NCBI GenBank assembly: GCA_018065815.1
Contig: JAGHSP010000179.1
Location: 1-13,302, forward strand
Direction: 5' to 3'
DNA: 13,302 bases
Source of the DNA: Candidatus Sodaliphilus limicaballi
Lineage (GTDB): Bacteria; Bacteroidota; Bacteroidia; Bacteroidales; Muribaculaceae
A program made the position numbers and the translations under genes. The notes under the pieces are model-generated. The model saw nothing but the letters and a program-made list of their open reading frames with translations. It was not told the origin of the DNA and did not search any database. This document shows positions 1 through 6,855 of the stretch, piece by piece. The stretch's first letter is position 1. The number at the start of each line of letters is the position of its first letter.

Positions 1-178
1 GGTCTGCGACCAGCGGTTAACCAAAGTCACGACCTCCCTGAGGTCTAAAAAATCCACAAAATATATATTTTCAATGAGAAAATCAGTGAGTTCAGTGAGA
101 TCCGCGCGGGGAGTTCCATTGCTGAATAGTTACCTTTTAAAATAAATGATACTAATTTATGTAAAAGCTAAAGTTGAA
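1..178. other. Non-coding left edge with small hairpins and a short repeat
   Basis: I see no gene here. Visible structure includes a short hairpin, GACCTC-CCT-GAGGTC at 31-45, a GGTTAACC palindrome at 15-22, and a 9-base period repeat (TCAGTGAGT then TCAGTGAGA, 83-100, preceded by a degenerate TCAATGAGA at 71-79). The block then runs into GATCCGCGCGGGG. From memory, similar sequence occurs as a dispersed intergenic repeat in gut Bacteroidales, but I cannot verify that here. It could be the remnant of a mobile or repetitive element whose other half lies left of the window. Confidence 0.35.
135..166 (-). terminator. Possible AT-rich hairpin after the AAA/PD-(D/E)XK gene
   Basis: An imperfect AT-only inverted repeat lies just past the stop codon of the upstream minus-strand gene: ATAAAT (142-147) pairs with ATTTAT (155-160), and TTTTA (135-139) with TAAAA (162-166), with a small asymmetric bulge between. 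On the minus strand it is followed by a short pyrimidine stretch. Having no GC in the stem makes it a weak terminator candidate. Confidence 0.25.
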
Positions 179-1786
179 TTAGTATTTCTCAATGAGGCAG
201 GTATGTTTCTTTGTGTCTTTGTTGTAGTTGATACCCACGAGCAAGAGATTGCTAGTATATTCCAGCACTTTACCTTGGTATTCCTTGCGACGTATTTGTT
301 CTATTGCTGCGTAGGCATCTTTGTCATATTTCAACTCAACAACCATAGCTGGAAGATTAACATGCTTGCGTGGAATGAACACAAGATCGGCAAATCCTTT
401 GCCCGAAGGCAGTTCGCGATGAACGATGTAGTCATTCTTAGCATAGATGTAAGCGATAGAAAGAACGCAAGAGAGCGAGTTCTCGTCGTTGTAAGATAGG
501 ATACTAGTGTTTTCATCGTGAGCAACATCGATGATACTTGCTACCTTGAGAGCGTCGCCTGTGAGGGTGGCATTGACTAATTCCTTGGATAACTTAATCG
601 TGTTAATGACTTCTTGCCAGTTGTTGGCTTGGACTGCGTTTATTATCTCGCCTGCTATTTCTTTGTTGGGGATATAGCATTCGTGTTCAGCAGCATCATA
701 GGCAAGATACCCTAGATGGATGAGAACAGTAAAGACATCATCTTTGGTGTTGATGACCGACATGTCGTTAACAAATCCTGTGGGATTCACGACGCATCGC
801 CCTCCTGCCAGCATATTGATGATATCATCCTTAAGCCCATCAAAATTCATGTCGATATACGAAGCCATTCTGTCGTAGGAACCGGTTGCAGCCCAAAAAC
901 TGCTGCATTCACCGGCATTGATGGCGTTCATCACTGAGTTAGGATTGAAGATTGACTGTTCATTACCTATCTTGTAACCGTCATACCATGTAACCAGATC
1001 GTCAAAGGTTATTTCGTTACATTTCTCGCACAGGACTTTTACTTCATTGCTGGTGAAACCGAAACTTGCCGCAGCATTGCGTGGCTTGACCATTGAGTAC
1101 TCACGGAAGTTGTTTAGGGCCGACTCGGTGTTATATTTAACCATGGGAAGAATGCCCGTGAGGTATGCACCCACGAAAACCTTGTCAGAACTTTGCGATT
1201 TGAAAAGGCGGCGCAACAGCATGACATACTCGTCCATCTCGGTGGGGGCCACTTCTAGAGGGGAACCTTTATACTTGCGCCTTTCGGGAAACTCTCGACA
1301 TATGGCATCCCATTCGTCGATGATAAAGTAGAAACGTTGGCCAGTTTGATTGAAAATGGATTGTAAACACCCCATGAGATCGGCACCTTCCTTGTATTTC
1401 ACGTCAGGAAACTCTAGTTGGATTTCTTCAATAAGTTCTTTTTGAATACTCTTTACTATGTGTCCGTGATATTCTGGTTGAGTTGTGAAGGATGTGATAT
1501 CTAGATAGAGTACGTTATACTTGTTAAGATGTTCTTCAAACGTGGGGTCTTTCTCGATAGCAAGACCCTTAAATAATTCGCGCGAGTCACAAGACTTGTC
1601 ATAATAAGCACATAATGTCTTAGCCATCATGGATTTTCCGAACCTGCGGCAGCGTGTTGCACAGATATACTGGTCCTCAGTGTCAATGGTAGAGTTGACT
1701 GTTGCGATGAAACTTGTCTTGTCAACATATTTGCTCCTGAGAATTTTCTTGAAAGCAAGATTACCTTTATTGATGTATGTGCCCAT
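179..1786 (-). CDS. AAA-ATPase_like / PD-(D/E)XK nuclease superfamily protein
   Basis: This 535-residue protein has the architecture of the AAA-ATPase_like (PF09820) plus C-terminal PD-(D/E)XK (PF08011, formerly DUF1703) family, which is common and often multi-copy in Bacteroidales. The N-terminal half has the family's variant Walker A, RCRRFGKS at residues 45-52, and a Walker B ending in D157-E158 (FIIDEWDAI). The C-terminal half has a nuclease-like core: E458, D467 in KGFADLVF, and E484-x-K486 in VVELKY. All catalytic-type residues are present, so it is not obviously dead. No signal peptide or membrane segment is seen, so it is probably cytoplasmic. The biological role of the family is not established; nucleic-acid cleavage coupled to ATP use is inference. 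The start at 1786 fits a promoter ending 28 bases upstream. The gene is visibly AT-richer than its neighbours, which suggests a separate origin. Confidence 0.88.
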   Translation of the reverse strand: MGTYINKGNLAFKKILRSKYVDKTSFIATVNSTIDTEDQYICATRCRRFGKSMMAKTLCAYYDKSCDSRELFKGLAIEKDPTFEEHLNKYNVLYLDITSFTTQPEYHGHIVKSIQKELIEEIQLEFPDVKYKEGADLMGCLQSIFNQTGQRFYFIIDEWDAICREFPERRKYKGSPLEVAPTEMDEYVMLLRRLFKSQSSDKVFVGAYLTGILPMVKYNTESALNNFREYSMVKPRNAAASFGFTSNEVKVLCEKCNEITFDDLVTWYDGYKIGNEQSIFNPNSVMNAINAGECSSFWAATGSYDRMASYIDMNFDGLKDDIINMLAGGRCVVNPTGFVNDMSVINTKDDVFTVLIHLGYLAYDAAEHECYIPNKEIAGEIINAVQANNWQEVINTIKLSKELVNATLTGDALKVASIIDVAHDENTSILSYNDENSLSCVLSIAYIYAKNDYIVHRELPSGKGFADLVFIPRKHVNLPAMVVELKYDKDAYAAIEQIRRKEYQGKVLEYTSNLLLVGINYNKDTKKHTCLIEKY

Positions 1787-1814
1787 AATAATTGTATCTT
1801 AAACGATATAAATG

Positions 1815-1845
1815 CAAAGTTACGATTTTTTTCGAATAGTGCAAG
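1815..1845 (-). promoter_or_regulatory. Bacteroidetes-type promoter for the AAA/PD-(D/E)XK gene
   Basis: On the minus strand the sequence reads CTTG (1842-1845), 19 bases, then TAACTTTG (1815-1822). This matches the Bacteroidetes sigma-ABfr pattern of TTG at -33 and TAnnTTTG at -7. The last G of the -7 box is 29 bases from the A of the start codon. The promoter lies in the gap after the cardiolipin synthase gene, so the nuclease-like gene is probably transcribed on its own. Confidence 0.7.
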
Positions 1846-1865
1846 AATAAATCTTTGACTTTCTT

Positions 1866-3314
1866 CTACAGGATGGGGGCGAGGAGGCGGGCTAGTGATT
1901 CGAAGGCTTTGATGGTGACGGGACGGCGGCGCCAGTGGGAGAGGATGAGGCGTGTGCTGTGATGCTGGTCTTGCAAGAAGATGTCGAGCATGCGGCGGTT
2001 AAACGTGTTGCTGTAAACCAGTGCGTTGCATTCGAAGTTGTGCTCAAAGCTGCGGAAGTCGAAGTTGGACGACCCGGCGGTGACGAAGTCGTCATCGACA
2101 ATCACTACCTTGGAGTGCAGCATGGCGTCGTCGTAGAGGTATATCTTGATGCCGGCAAGCAGGCATTCCTTGATGTAGCTGCCCGAGGCGTGGCGCAGGA
2201 TAACCGAGTCGGTGCGGCGCGGAATCATCACTTTCACATCTACTCCCGACAGGGCTGCCACTTGCAGCGCTTTGAGCAAGGCATCGTTAGGCAGGAAATA
2301 GGGAGTCTGTATATACAATCGTTTTTTTGCCAGCATGATAGCCCGTAGCACGACGAATGAGTTTCCGTTCCACAAGTCGGTGGGGCCGCTGGCCACAATC
2401 TGCACTGCGTCGCCGTGTTCCACAGGCGCTGCGGTGGTGATGTTCTCGCTCGACATGGTGAGGAGTTTGCGGTTCATGTAGTTCCAGTCGATGGCAAACG
2501 TGTTGAACAGCCCTATCACGGCGGGGCCAGTGATGCGCAGGTGCGTGTCGCGCCACGGGTTGTTGTTGCGGTCTCCGGTCACATAGCGGTCGGCAATGTT
2601 CATGCCTCCTATGTAGCCCACTTTGCCGTCGATGACCACAATCTTGCGGTGGTTGCGCCAGTTGAGTCGGTTGAAGATTGACGTGAGGGTAATCTTGAGG
2701 AATGGCGATGCCTCCACGCCGTTATCGCGCAGGTGCTTGAAGAATGCTGCATTGATGGTGTAGGACCCCACGTGGTCATAGAGGATTCTCACGTTCACGC
2801 CTTCCTTGGCCTTGGCGATGAGCAGTTCGCTCAACTGCCGTCCTGTGTTGTCGTTCTCAATGATGTAGTATTGCAGGTGTATGAAGTGCTGTGCCTGGGC
2901 GATGTCGTTCATGAGTGATTCAAACTTGCTCTTGCCATCGGTGAAGACGTCCACGTTGTTGCCCTTGTAGATGGGTGTCTCGGTGAGTTCTTCGGCCAGG
3001 TGTGCTTGCTGCTTGTTGCCCTCGCTGAACAGTTGCACGGGCGATTCCTCGGCAAGTTTGTTGTCGGTGCGCAGCCTGCGCAGTTTTTTGCGCGATATCA
3101 TGTGGCGGTGCTTGAGTCGCCTGCCGAAGAGCAGGTACAGCAAGATGCCCACCATGGGCAGGAGCACGAGGATAGTGGCCCACCCCAGCGACTTCACCGG
3201 GTTGCGGTTCTCGCTCAAGATAATGACCAGTGTTCCCACAATGGTGAGGGTGTACAATACCATGAAGATATCATACACGACCGATGCGTAGGGGAAAAGT
3301 TCACATAGTATCAT
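1866..3314 (-). CDS. cls: Cardiolipin synthase (phospholipase D superfamily)
   Basis: This 482-residue membrane enzyme should join two phosphatidylglycerol molecules into cardiolipin plus glycerol at the inner membrane. Two hydrophobic segments lie near residues 11-33 and 44-63, followed by a basic stretch (RRLKHRH). Two phospholipase D HKD motifs follow: H222-x-K224-(x)4-D229, followed by GGMN, and H400-x-K402-(x)4-D407, followed by GSSNFD. Length and order (two transmembrane helices, then two PLD domains) are typical of bacterial ClsA-type enzymes. Both catalytic histidines are present, so the enzyme should be active. The terminator upstream at 3337-3370 implies its own promoter in the roughly 30 bases before the start, but I see no clean TAnnTTTG there; the nearest is TTACTTGC. 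The ATG at 3314 is used because the first transmembrane segment begins soon after it. Confidence 0.93.
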   Translation of the reverse strand: MILCELFPYASVVYDIFMVLYTLTIVGTLVIILSENRNPVKSLGWATILVLLPMVGILLYLLFGRRLKHRHMISRKKLRRLRTDNKLAEESPVQLFSEGNKQQAHLAEELTETPIYKGNNVDVFTDGKSKFESLMNDIAQAQHFIHLQYYIIENDNTGRQLSELLIAKAKEGVNVRILYDHVGSYTINAAFFKHLRDNGVEASPFLKITLTSIFNRLNWRNHRKIVVIDGKVGYIGGMNIADRYVTGDRNNNPWRDTHLRITGPAVIGLFNTFAIDWNYMNRKLLTMSSENITTAAPVEHGDAVQIVASGPTDLWNGNSFVVLRAIMLAKKRLYIQTPYFLPNDALLKALQVAALSGVDVKVMIPRRTDSVILRHASGSYIKECLLAGIKIYLYDDAMLHSKVVIVDDDFVTAGSSNFDFRSFEHNFECNALVYSNTFNRRMLDIFLQDQHHSTRLILSHWRRRPVTIKAFESLARLLAPIL

Positions 3315-3336
3315 GATCTTGAATCAAGCGTGCAAG

Positions 3337-3370
3337 TAAATAAAAAAGCCAAGAGGCATGTGTCCTGGCT
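3337..3370 (-). terminator. Intrinsic terminator of the T9SS-like mini-protein gene
   Basis: On the minus strand, AGCCAGGA (3363-3370) pairs with TCTTGGCT (3347-3354) as an 8-bp stem with one G-U pair and an 8-base loop. It is followed at once by six T's and an AT-rich tail (3337-3346). It begins 5 bases past the stop codon at 3376-3378 and separates this gene from cardiolipin synthase. Confidence 0.8.
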
Positions 3371-3375
3371 GTTAA

Positions 3376-3681
3376 TTATCTCACTATCACTTTGCGTGAC
3401 CACTGGCTGCTGCACTTCACCACATAGAAGCCCTTGGGCATTTCGATGGTGGTGTGAGCGTCGGCATTGAGGCGCACGGTCTTGAGCAGCTGCCCTGTGA
3501 TGGAGTAGATGTGGAACACGGCGTCACTGCCAGCTGCAGTAAACGTGATGTGTCCCACTCCGCCAGTTGCGGTTGCTGCGCTTTCAACCCGTTGCACAGT
3601 GGTGGCGACATCGGGCATTGCCCATGCCTCACCGCTATTCAGTGCAAGCGTGCAAAGTAATATGAGAACAAGTCGCTTCAT
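3376..3681 (-). CDS. Small secreted protein consisting mainly of a T9SS type A-like C-terminal domain
   Basis: This 101-residue protein has a signal peptide (basic MKR, then a leucine-rich core, likely cut after AWA at residue 21). After a short linker comes a beta-rich domain at about 45-101. It follows the pattern of type IX secretion C-terminal sorting domains: FHIYSITGQLLKTVRL, a turn, TTIEMPKGFYVVKC, then SRKVIVR at the very end. Such domains normally sit at the C terminus of large secreted proteins, but here there is almost no passenger. It may be a genuine mini-protein, a leftover of a degraded larger gene, or a beta-sandwich with another role. A promoter directly upstream and a strong terminator directly downstream argue for an expressed gene. 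The start is fixed because the next Met (residue 22) would remove the signal peptide. Confidence 0.75.
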   Translation of the reverse strand: MKRLVLILLCTLALNSGEAWAMPDVATTVQRVESAATATGGVGHITFTAAGSDAVFHIYSITGQLLKTVRLNADAHTTIEMPKGFYVVKCSSQWSRKVIVR

Positions 3682-3688
3682 CAGAGTG

Positions 3689-3720
3689 CAAAGTTACTGC
3701 TAATAAATGATATATACAAG
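3689..3720 (-). promoter_or_regulatory. Promoter of the T9SS-like mini-protein gene, almost leaderless
   Basis: On the minus strand CTTG (3717-3720) is followed by 20 bases and then TAACTTTG (3689-3696), a full match to the Bacteroidetes -33/-7 pattern. The -7 box ends only 8 bases before the A of the ATG, so the transcript would start at or within about 5 bases of the start codon. Confidence 0.7.
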
Positions 3721-4007
3721 ATTTTGACTAAAAAGATTAGTCATGTGCATGTTGTTCTTGCGCCGTGACATCGTTTCCTGCTCTCCCGCTCTCCCACTCT
3801 CCCACTTTCCCACAGAGGCACAGAGGACACAGAGTTTATTTTTCCTTTTGTCTTTCTGTGGTTGGTTTTATGTGTCACTGCACAGATTTTCGCACTTCGT
3901 TTTTGAATGTGGGATGTGCATGTTGTGCAGGTTTTATTGATTAGACTGACAAAGTCATAAATAGTTTAAGGAGAGTCTCGCAAGTGAGTGGTTCCTGGGC
4001 AAAAACA
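3721..4007. other. Intergenic region without a gene
   Basis: Apart from the octamer repeat patch at 3783-3834, I see no coding signal in this stretch. The only open frame of note (3743-3940, +) is rich in Cys, Phe and Ser, has no family resemblance and crosses the repeat. CCACAGA (3810-3816) has an inverted partner, TCTGTGG, at 3855-3861, so the repeat patch could fold back on the T-rich sequence that follows it. Confidence 0.5.
3783..3834. repeat. Intergenic patch of 8-base tandem repeats (CTCCCACT, then CACAGAGG)
   Basis: Two short tandem arrays meet here. The first is CTCCCGCT, CTCCCACT, CTCCCACT, TTCCCACA (3783-3814). The second is CACAGAGG, CACAGAGG, ACACAGAG (3811-3834). Both have an 8-base period. 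Sequence of the kind CACAGAGGCACAGAGG is, from memory, a recurrent intergenic repeat in many unrelated bacteria, often paired with an inverted CTCTGTG arm. The short TCTGTGG at 3855-3861 fits that picture. No function can be read from the sequence. Confidence 0.6.
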
Positions 4008-4039
4008 ATAAGGTGTTAGGCCCGGGCCTAACACCTTAT
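4001..4039 (-). terminator. Terminator of the M6 peptidase operon: perfect 32-bp palindrome
   Basis: ATAAGGTGTTAGGCCC (4008-4023) is followed directly by its exact reverse complement (4024-4039), centred on CCCGGG. On the minus strand the hairpin is followed by a T-rich stretch, TGTTTTTG, as expected for an intrinsic terminator. It begins 21 bases past the stop codon of the second peptidase gene. Confidence 0.8.
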
Positions 4040-4060
4040 AATAAATATTATATCTGTTTC

Positions 4061-6838
4061 TTAAAGTCCGAGCAGAATGGAAAGGAGAGAGTTGATGTCG
4101 GTTACATCTACTGTTCCGTCACCATTCACGTCTTCGCGTCCCTGGTAGTCTTGGCTTGACAGGCCCATGAGGGTAGCAACGATGCAGTTGATGTCGGTCA
4201 CGTCAAGTGTTCCGTCGCCATTCACGTCGCCTGTCACGCTGGGAGTGCCTTTGAGGACCACTGTCTCTACGTTAGACCAGCCAGACTCGCTACCATTGGT
4301 GAAGATAGCCTTCACGCGATACTGGTACTCAGCACCGGCAGCGAGGCCTGTCACGGTATAGCTGTTACCTGTAATACCAGTAATGGTTTGCTCATCCTGG
4401 TTGCCGTTAACCACTGGCGCTTTGCGGGGCGCGCCTGCGGTCATCACGTCGTCGGCATCGCCGTTGAATATCTGTACGTCATAGATGTTCACTTTCTTTC
4501 CGGCCATTGCAGTGAGGCTTACCTTGCCGTTGGTGCTTCCGTCGGTGTTGAGGACGATGGTGTGTTCGGCCTTATTTTCGTTGGTGATAACAATACTTTC
4601 CGAAGCGCCGCCGGCCGAGACGGTGAGCGAGTAGTTATTGCCGCCACTGACAGTAGCTGCCGTTATCTTAACTACCACCTTGCCGTCATAACCGCTGAAG
4701 TCGAGTGCGGGAGATGTTATGTTGCCTGTTCCCGAGTTGCTTGCCAGTGTCAAGCCACCCACTTCTTGATATACTCTTACTGCCGACCATCCGCTCACGT
4801 CGGTGTACTTCGAGATTGAAGACGCGATGTTCTGTGAAGGAGCTGATGTTGTGCACTTAGAGAATGTTTCGTGGAGAAGTTCAGTGAAGTTTTCCATGCC
4901 CACGCGGCGCAAGTGCAGCGTGTAGGACTCGACATTGGCGTTCTGGTTCCAGCTTGCGGTGAACGCGTCGGTCTCGATGTTCTCCTCGGCAGCCTTGGCC
5001 ATCACGGGGTTGCTCTTGGTTGTCACAGTGCGTGTAGCAGACCATGCACTCTCGGTGTCGTCAGTGTAAATGACTTTTACCTTGCAGGTATAGGTGGTGC
5101 CGGCACTCAAGTCGCTAACGAGGCACTCGGTGTCTGTGAGACCTTCAAATGTCTTGTTGTATCCGTTACCGTCGGTCACATTAAGCGTGTAGGTGGCTGC
5201 GTTTTCCACTTCGTTCCATGTTACCTTGAACTTGCTGATGGTAATGTCGGCCTGATTGACGGTGTTGATGGTGGGCACGTTCTTCACCCAGTTCTTCATG
5301 AACCAGAACGAAACGGTACCGTCGCTGTTCTTTGTGATCTCGGTGATGGGCTTGCCCATGAATTTAGTTGTGCCAGTGTTAAGAGTTGCCGCGGGTGTAG
5401 AGGTGTCGGTGAGTTTGTTGTTGCCGTTGTAGGGGTAGAGGTCACCGCTCTCGTTGCTGGTTGAGAGTGTATTGTCAGCCGGGATAATTGTCATGCGCTG
5501 TGTCGAGGTGTTGTTCACAGTGTTGCCGCTCCATGCGGTAGCGCTATATGTGACATGGTTCACCATCAAGCCCGAGTTGGCCTGATAAGCATACCATCCG
5601 GTCTTGGGATTGTTCTCCAGGATGTAGTACTCGCTGCTTGATTGTGAGTTGTAGATCTTCACAGCATTGCCGTTGGCATTACCTATGGGGTTGAGCGTAT
5701 ATTTGGTATTTGCCACAGCGGTGGGAATAGTCATCCAGCCCATGAATTCCTTCTCGTAGGCTGTATATCCCGCGGGAGTGTTGCTGTTGCTGCCCAGATA
5801 ACTGCCGCTACACATTACCGACCACTTGCCCATGCCATAGTAGCCATATTTATAGGTTGTCTCATAGAAGTCGGGCAGACCCAGGCAGTGCGAGAACTCG
5901 TGGCAGAATGTGCCTATACCGTCAATAGTTGTGGAATAATCGCTGGAACCTGCTGTCTCGCAGAACACGGCAAACTTATCTACTGTGGTAGAACCCATCG
6001 TTACTGCACCAGGGCCGTCGCCATAGTAGCCTGCCGCCGACAGATACCACTGGCATGGCCAGATGGCGTTGCTTGTAGCACCTTGTGCCTCGCCGGGGCC
6101 GGCATAAAGCACGATAACCACATCGGCCTTGCGGTCTCCGTTGTTGTCATATTGTGACCAATCGACATTGGGCAACAGCTTAACAGCATCGGCAACCATC
6201 TGTCCCACATGGGCATCGTTGTTGTCAGATGTTCTTTGGCCGTAGTAAGCACGAGTGTTGGGCAGTGTCACAGGACCCAAGATGTCAAACTGTGGTGTGA
6301 ACTGACCTTGTGACTGATCCTTGAAATATTGCAGGCAGCTCTTGCTGTTAGTGTTGAACTGTGCATTGAATTTGGTTGCTGGGCTAGAGGATCTCATCTT
6401 GAAGTCGCTGTAATTGACCAGGACGATGGGAATCCTGGGCGAGCCCGTCTGGGGCACGTCGGCAGTTGCCATCATGGCGGGAGCCTTGCGGGCTTTGTTC
6501 TTTCCTCCCATGTTGGCAGGTGCGATGCTCTGCACGGTCATCTCGGCAGCGTTGGCGTTGATGAAGGTCACCTCGGCCTGTGTGCGTGCGCCCTGGTTGT
6601 GCGCCCTGATGTTGCTCACTGCTTGAGCGGTCTTGTAATAGAAATCGCCAGTAGCACTGCGCTCGAGCGTGAGTCCATCGGTGGTGGTGTAGGTGCTGAA
6701 ACGCTCATCTCCCACTAGCTTCACGGTGATGGTAGAACCATCGCTCTGTGTGAATGTGAGCGGTGTGGGTATAGCCGGCACAGCGTGTGCAGCTGTCAGC
6801 GATAACGCCGCTACGAGGGTTAAGAAAATTTTCTTCAT
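4061..6838 (-). CDS. Secreted M6-family metallopeptidase with FN3-like, beta-sandwich and dockerin domains
   Basis: This 925-residue secreted protease is related to immune inhibitor A. In order: signal peptide (cut near AHA, residue 19); an N-terminal propeptide-like domain (about 27-70); a basic linker, NKARKAP (114-120); and the M6 catalytic domain (about 133-515). The zinc motif is HEFSHCLGLPD at 313-323 (H313, E314, H317, probably D323), with a Met-turn at M342 (KWSVMCSGS). Next come an FN3-like domain (about 519-608), a second FN3-like fold (about 613-862) apparently interrupted by a beta-sandwich domain (about 657-793), and a dockerin pair with DVNGDGTLDVTD-type calcium loops starting at D871 and D904. 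It is the second gene of an operon, 17 bp after its paralogue. Substrate is unknown; host or dietary protein is a guess. The dockerin suggests attachment to a cohesin-like partner, which I do not see here. Confidence 0.9.
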   Translation of the reverse strand: MKKIFLTLVAALSLTAAHAVPAIPTPLTFTQSDGSTITVKLVGDERFSTYTTTDGLTLERSATGDFYYKTAQAVSNIRAHNQGARTQAEVTFINANAAEMTVQSIAPANMGGKNKARKAPAMMATADVPQTGSPRIPIVLVNYSDFKMRSSSPATKFNAQFNTNSKSCLQYFKDQSQGQFTPQFDILGPVTLPNTRAYYGQRTSDNNDAHVGQMVADAVKLLPNVDWSQYDNNGDRKADVVIVLYAGPGEAQGATSNAIWPCQWYLSAAGYYGDGPGAVTMGSTTVDKFAVFCETAGSSDYSTTIDGIGTFCHEFSHCLGLPDFYETTYKYGYYGMGKWSVMCSGSYLGSNSNTPAGYTAYEKEFMGWMTIPTAVANTKYTLNPIGNANGNAVKIYNSQSSSEYYILENNPKTGWYAYQANSGLMVNHVTYSATAWSGNTVNNTSTQRMTIIPADNTLSTSNESGDLYPYNGNNKLTDTSTPAATLNTGTTKFMGKPITEITKNSDGTVSFWFMKNWVKNVPTINTVNQADITISKFKVTWNEVENAATYTLNVTDGNGYNKTFEGLTDTECLVSDLSAGTTYTCKVKVIYTDDTESAWSATRTVTTKSNPVMAKAAEENIETDAFTASWNQNANVESYTLHLRRVGMENFTELLHETFSKCTTSAPSQNIASSISKYTDVSGWSAVRVYQEVGGLTLASNSGTGNITSPALDFSGYDGKVVVKITAATVSGGNNYSLTVSAGGASESIVITNENKAEHTIVLNTDGSTNGKVSLTAMAGKKVNIYDVQIFNGDADDVMTAGAPRKAPVVNGNQDEQTITGITGNSYTVTGLAAGAEYQYRVKAIFTNGSESGWSNVETVVLKGTPSVTGDVNGDGTLDVTDINCIVATLMGLSSQDYQGREDVNGDGTVDVTDINSLLSILLGL

Positions 6839-6855
6839 ATCTCTATTGTTTTTAG

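Noticed and set aside
179..3314. A defence operon made of the nuclease-like protein and the phospholipase D protein
   Set aside because: The PLD protein has two transmembrane segments and two HKD motifs typical of cardiolipin synthase, and the nuclease-like gene has its own promoter in the gap between them.
3783..3834. A CRISPR array in the octamer repeats
   Set aside because: The repeats are 8 bases long and contiguous, without spacers, and no cas gene is near.
4871..5464. 197-residue open frame on the plus strand
   Set aside because: It is antisense to the well-supported M6 peptidase gene and Val/Gly/His-rich; no start signal.
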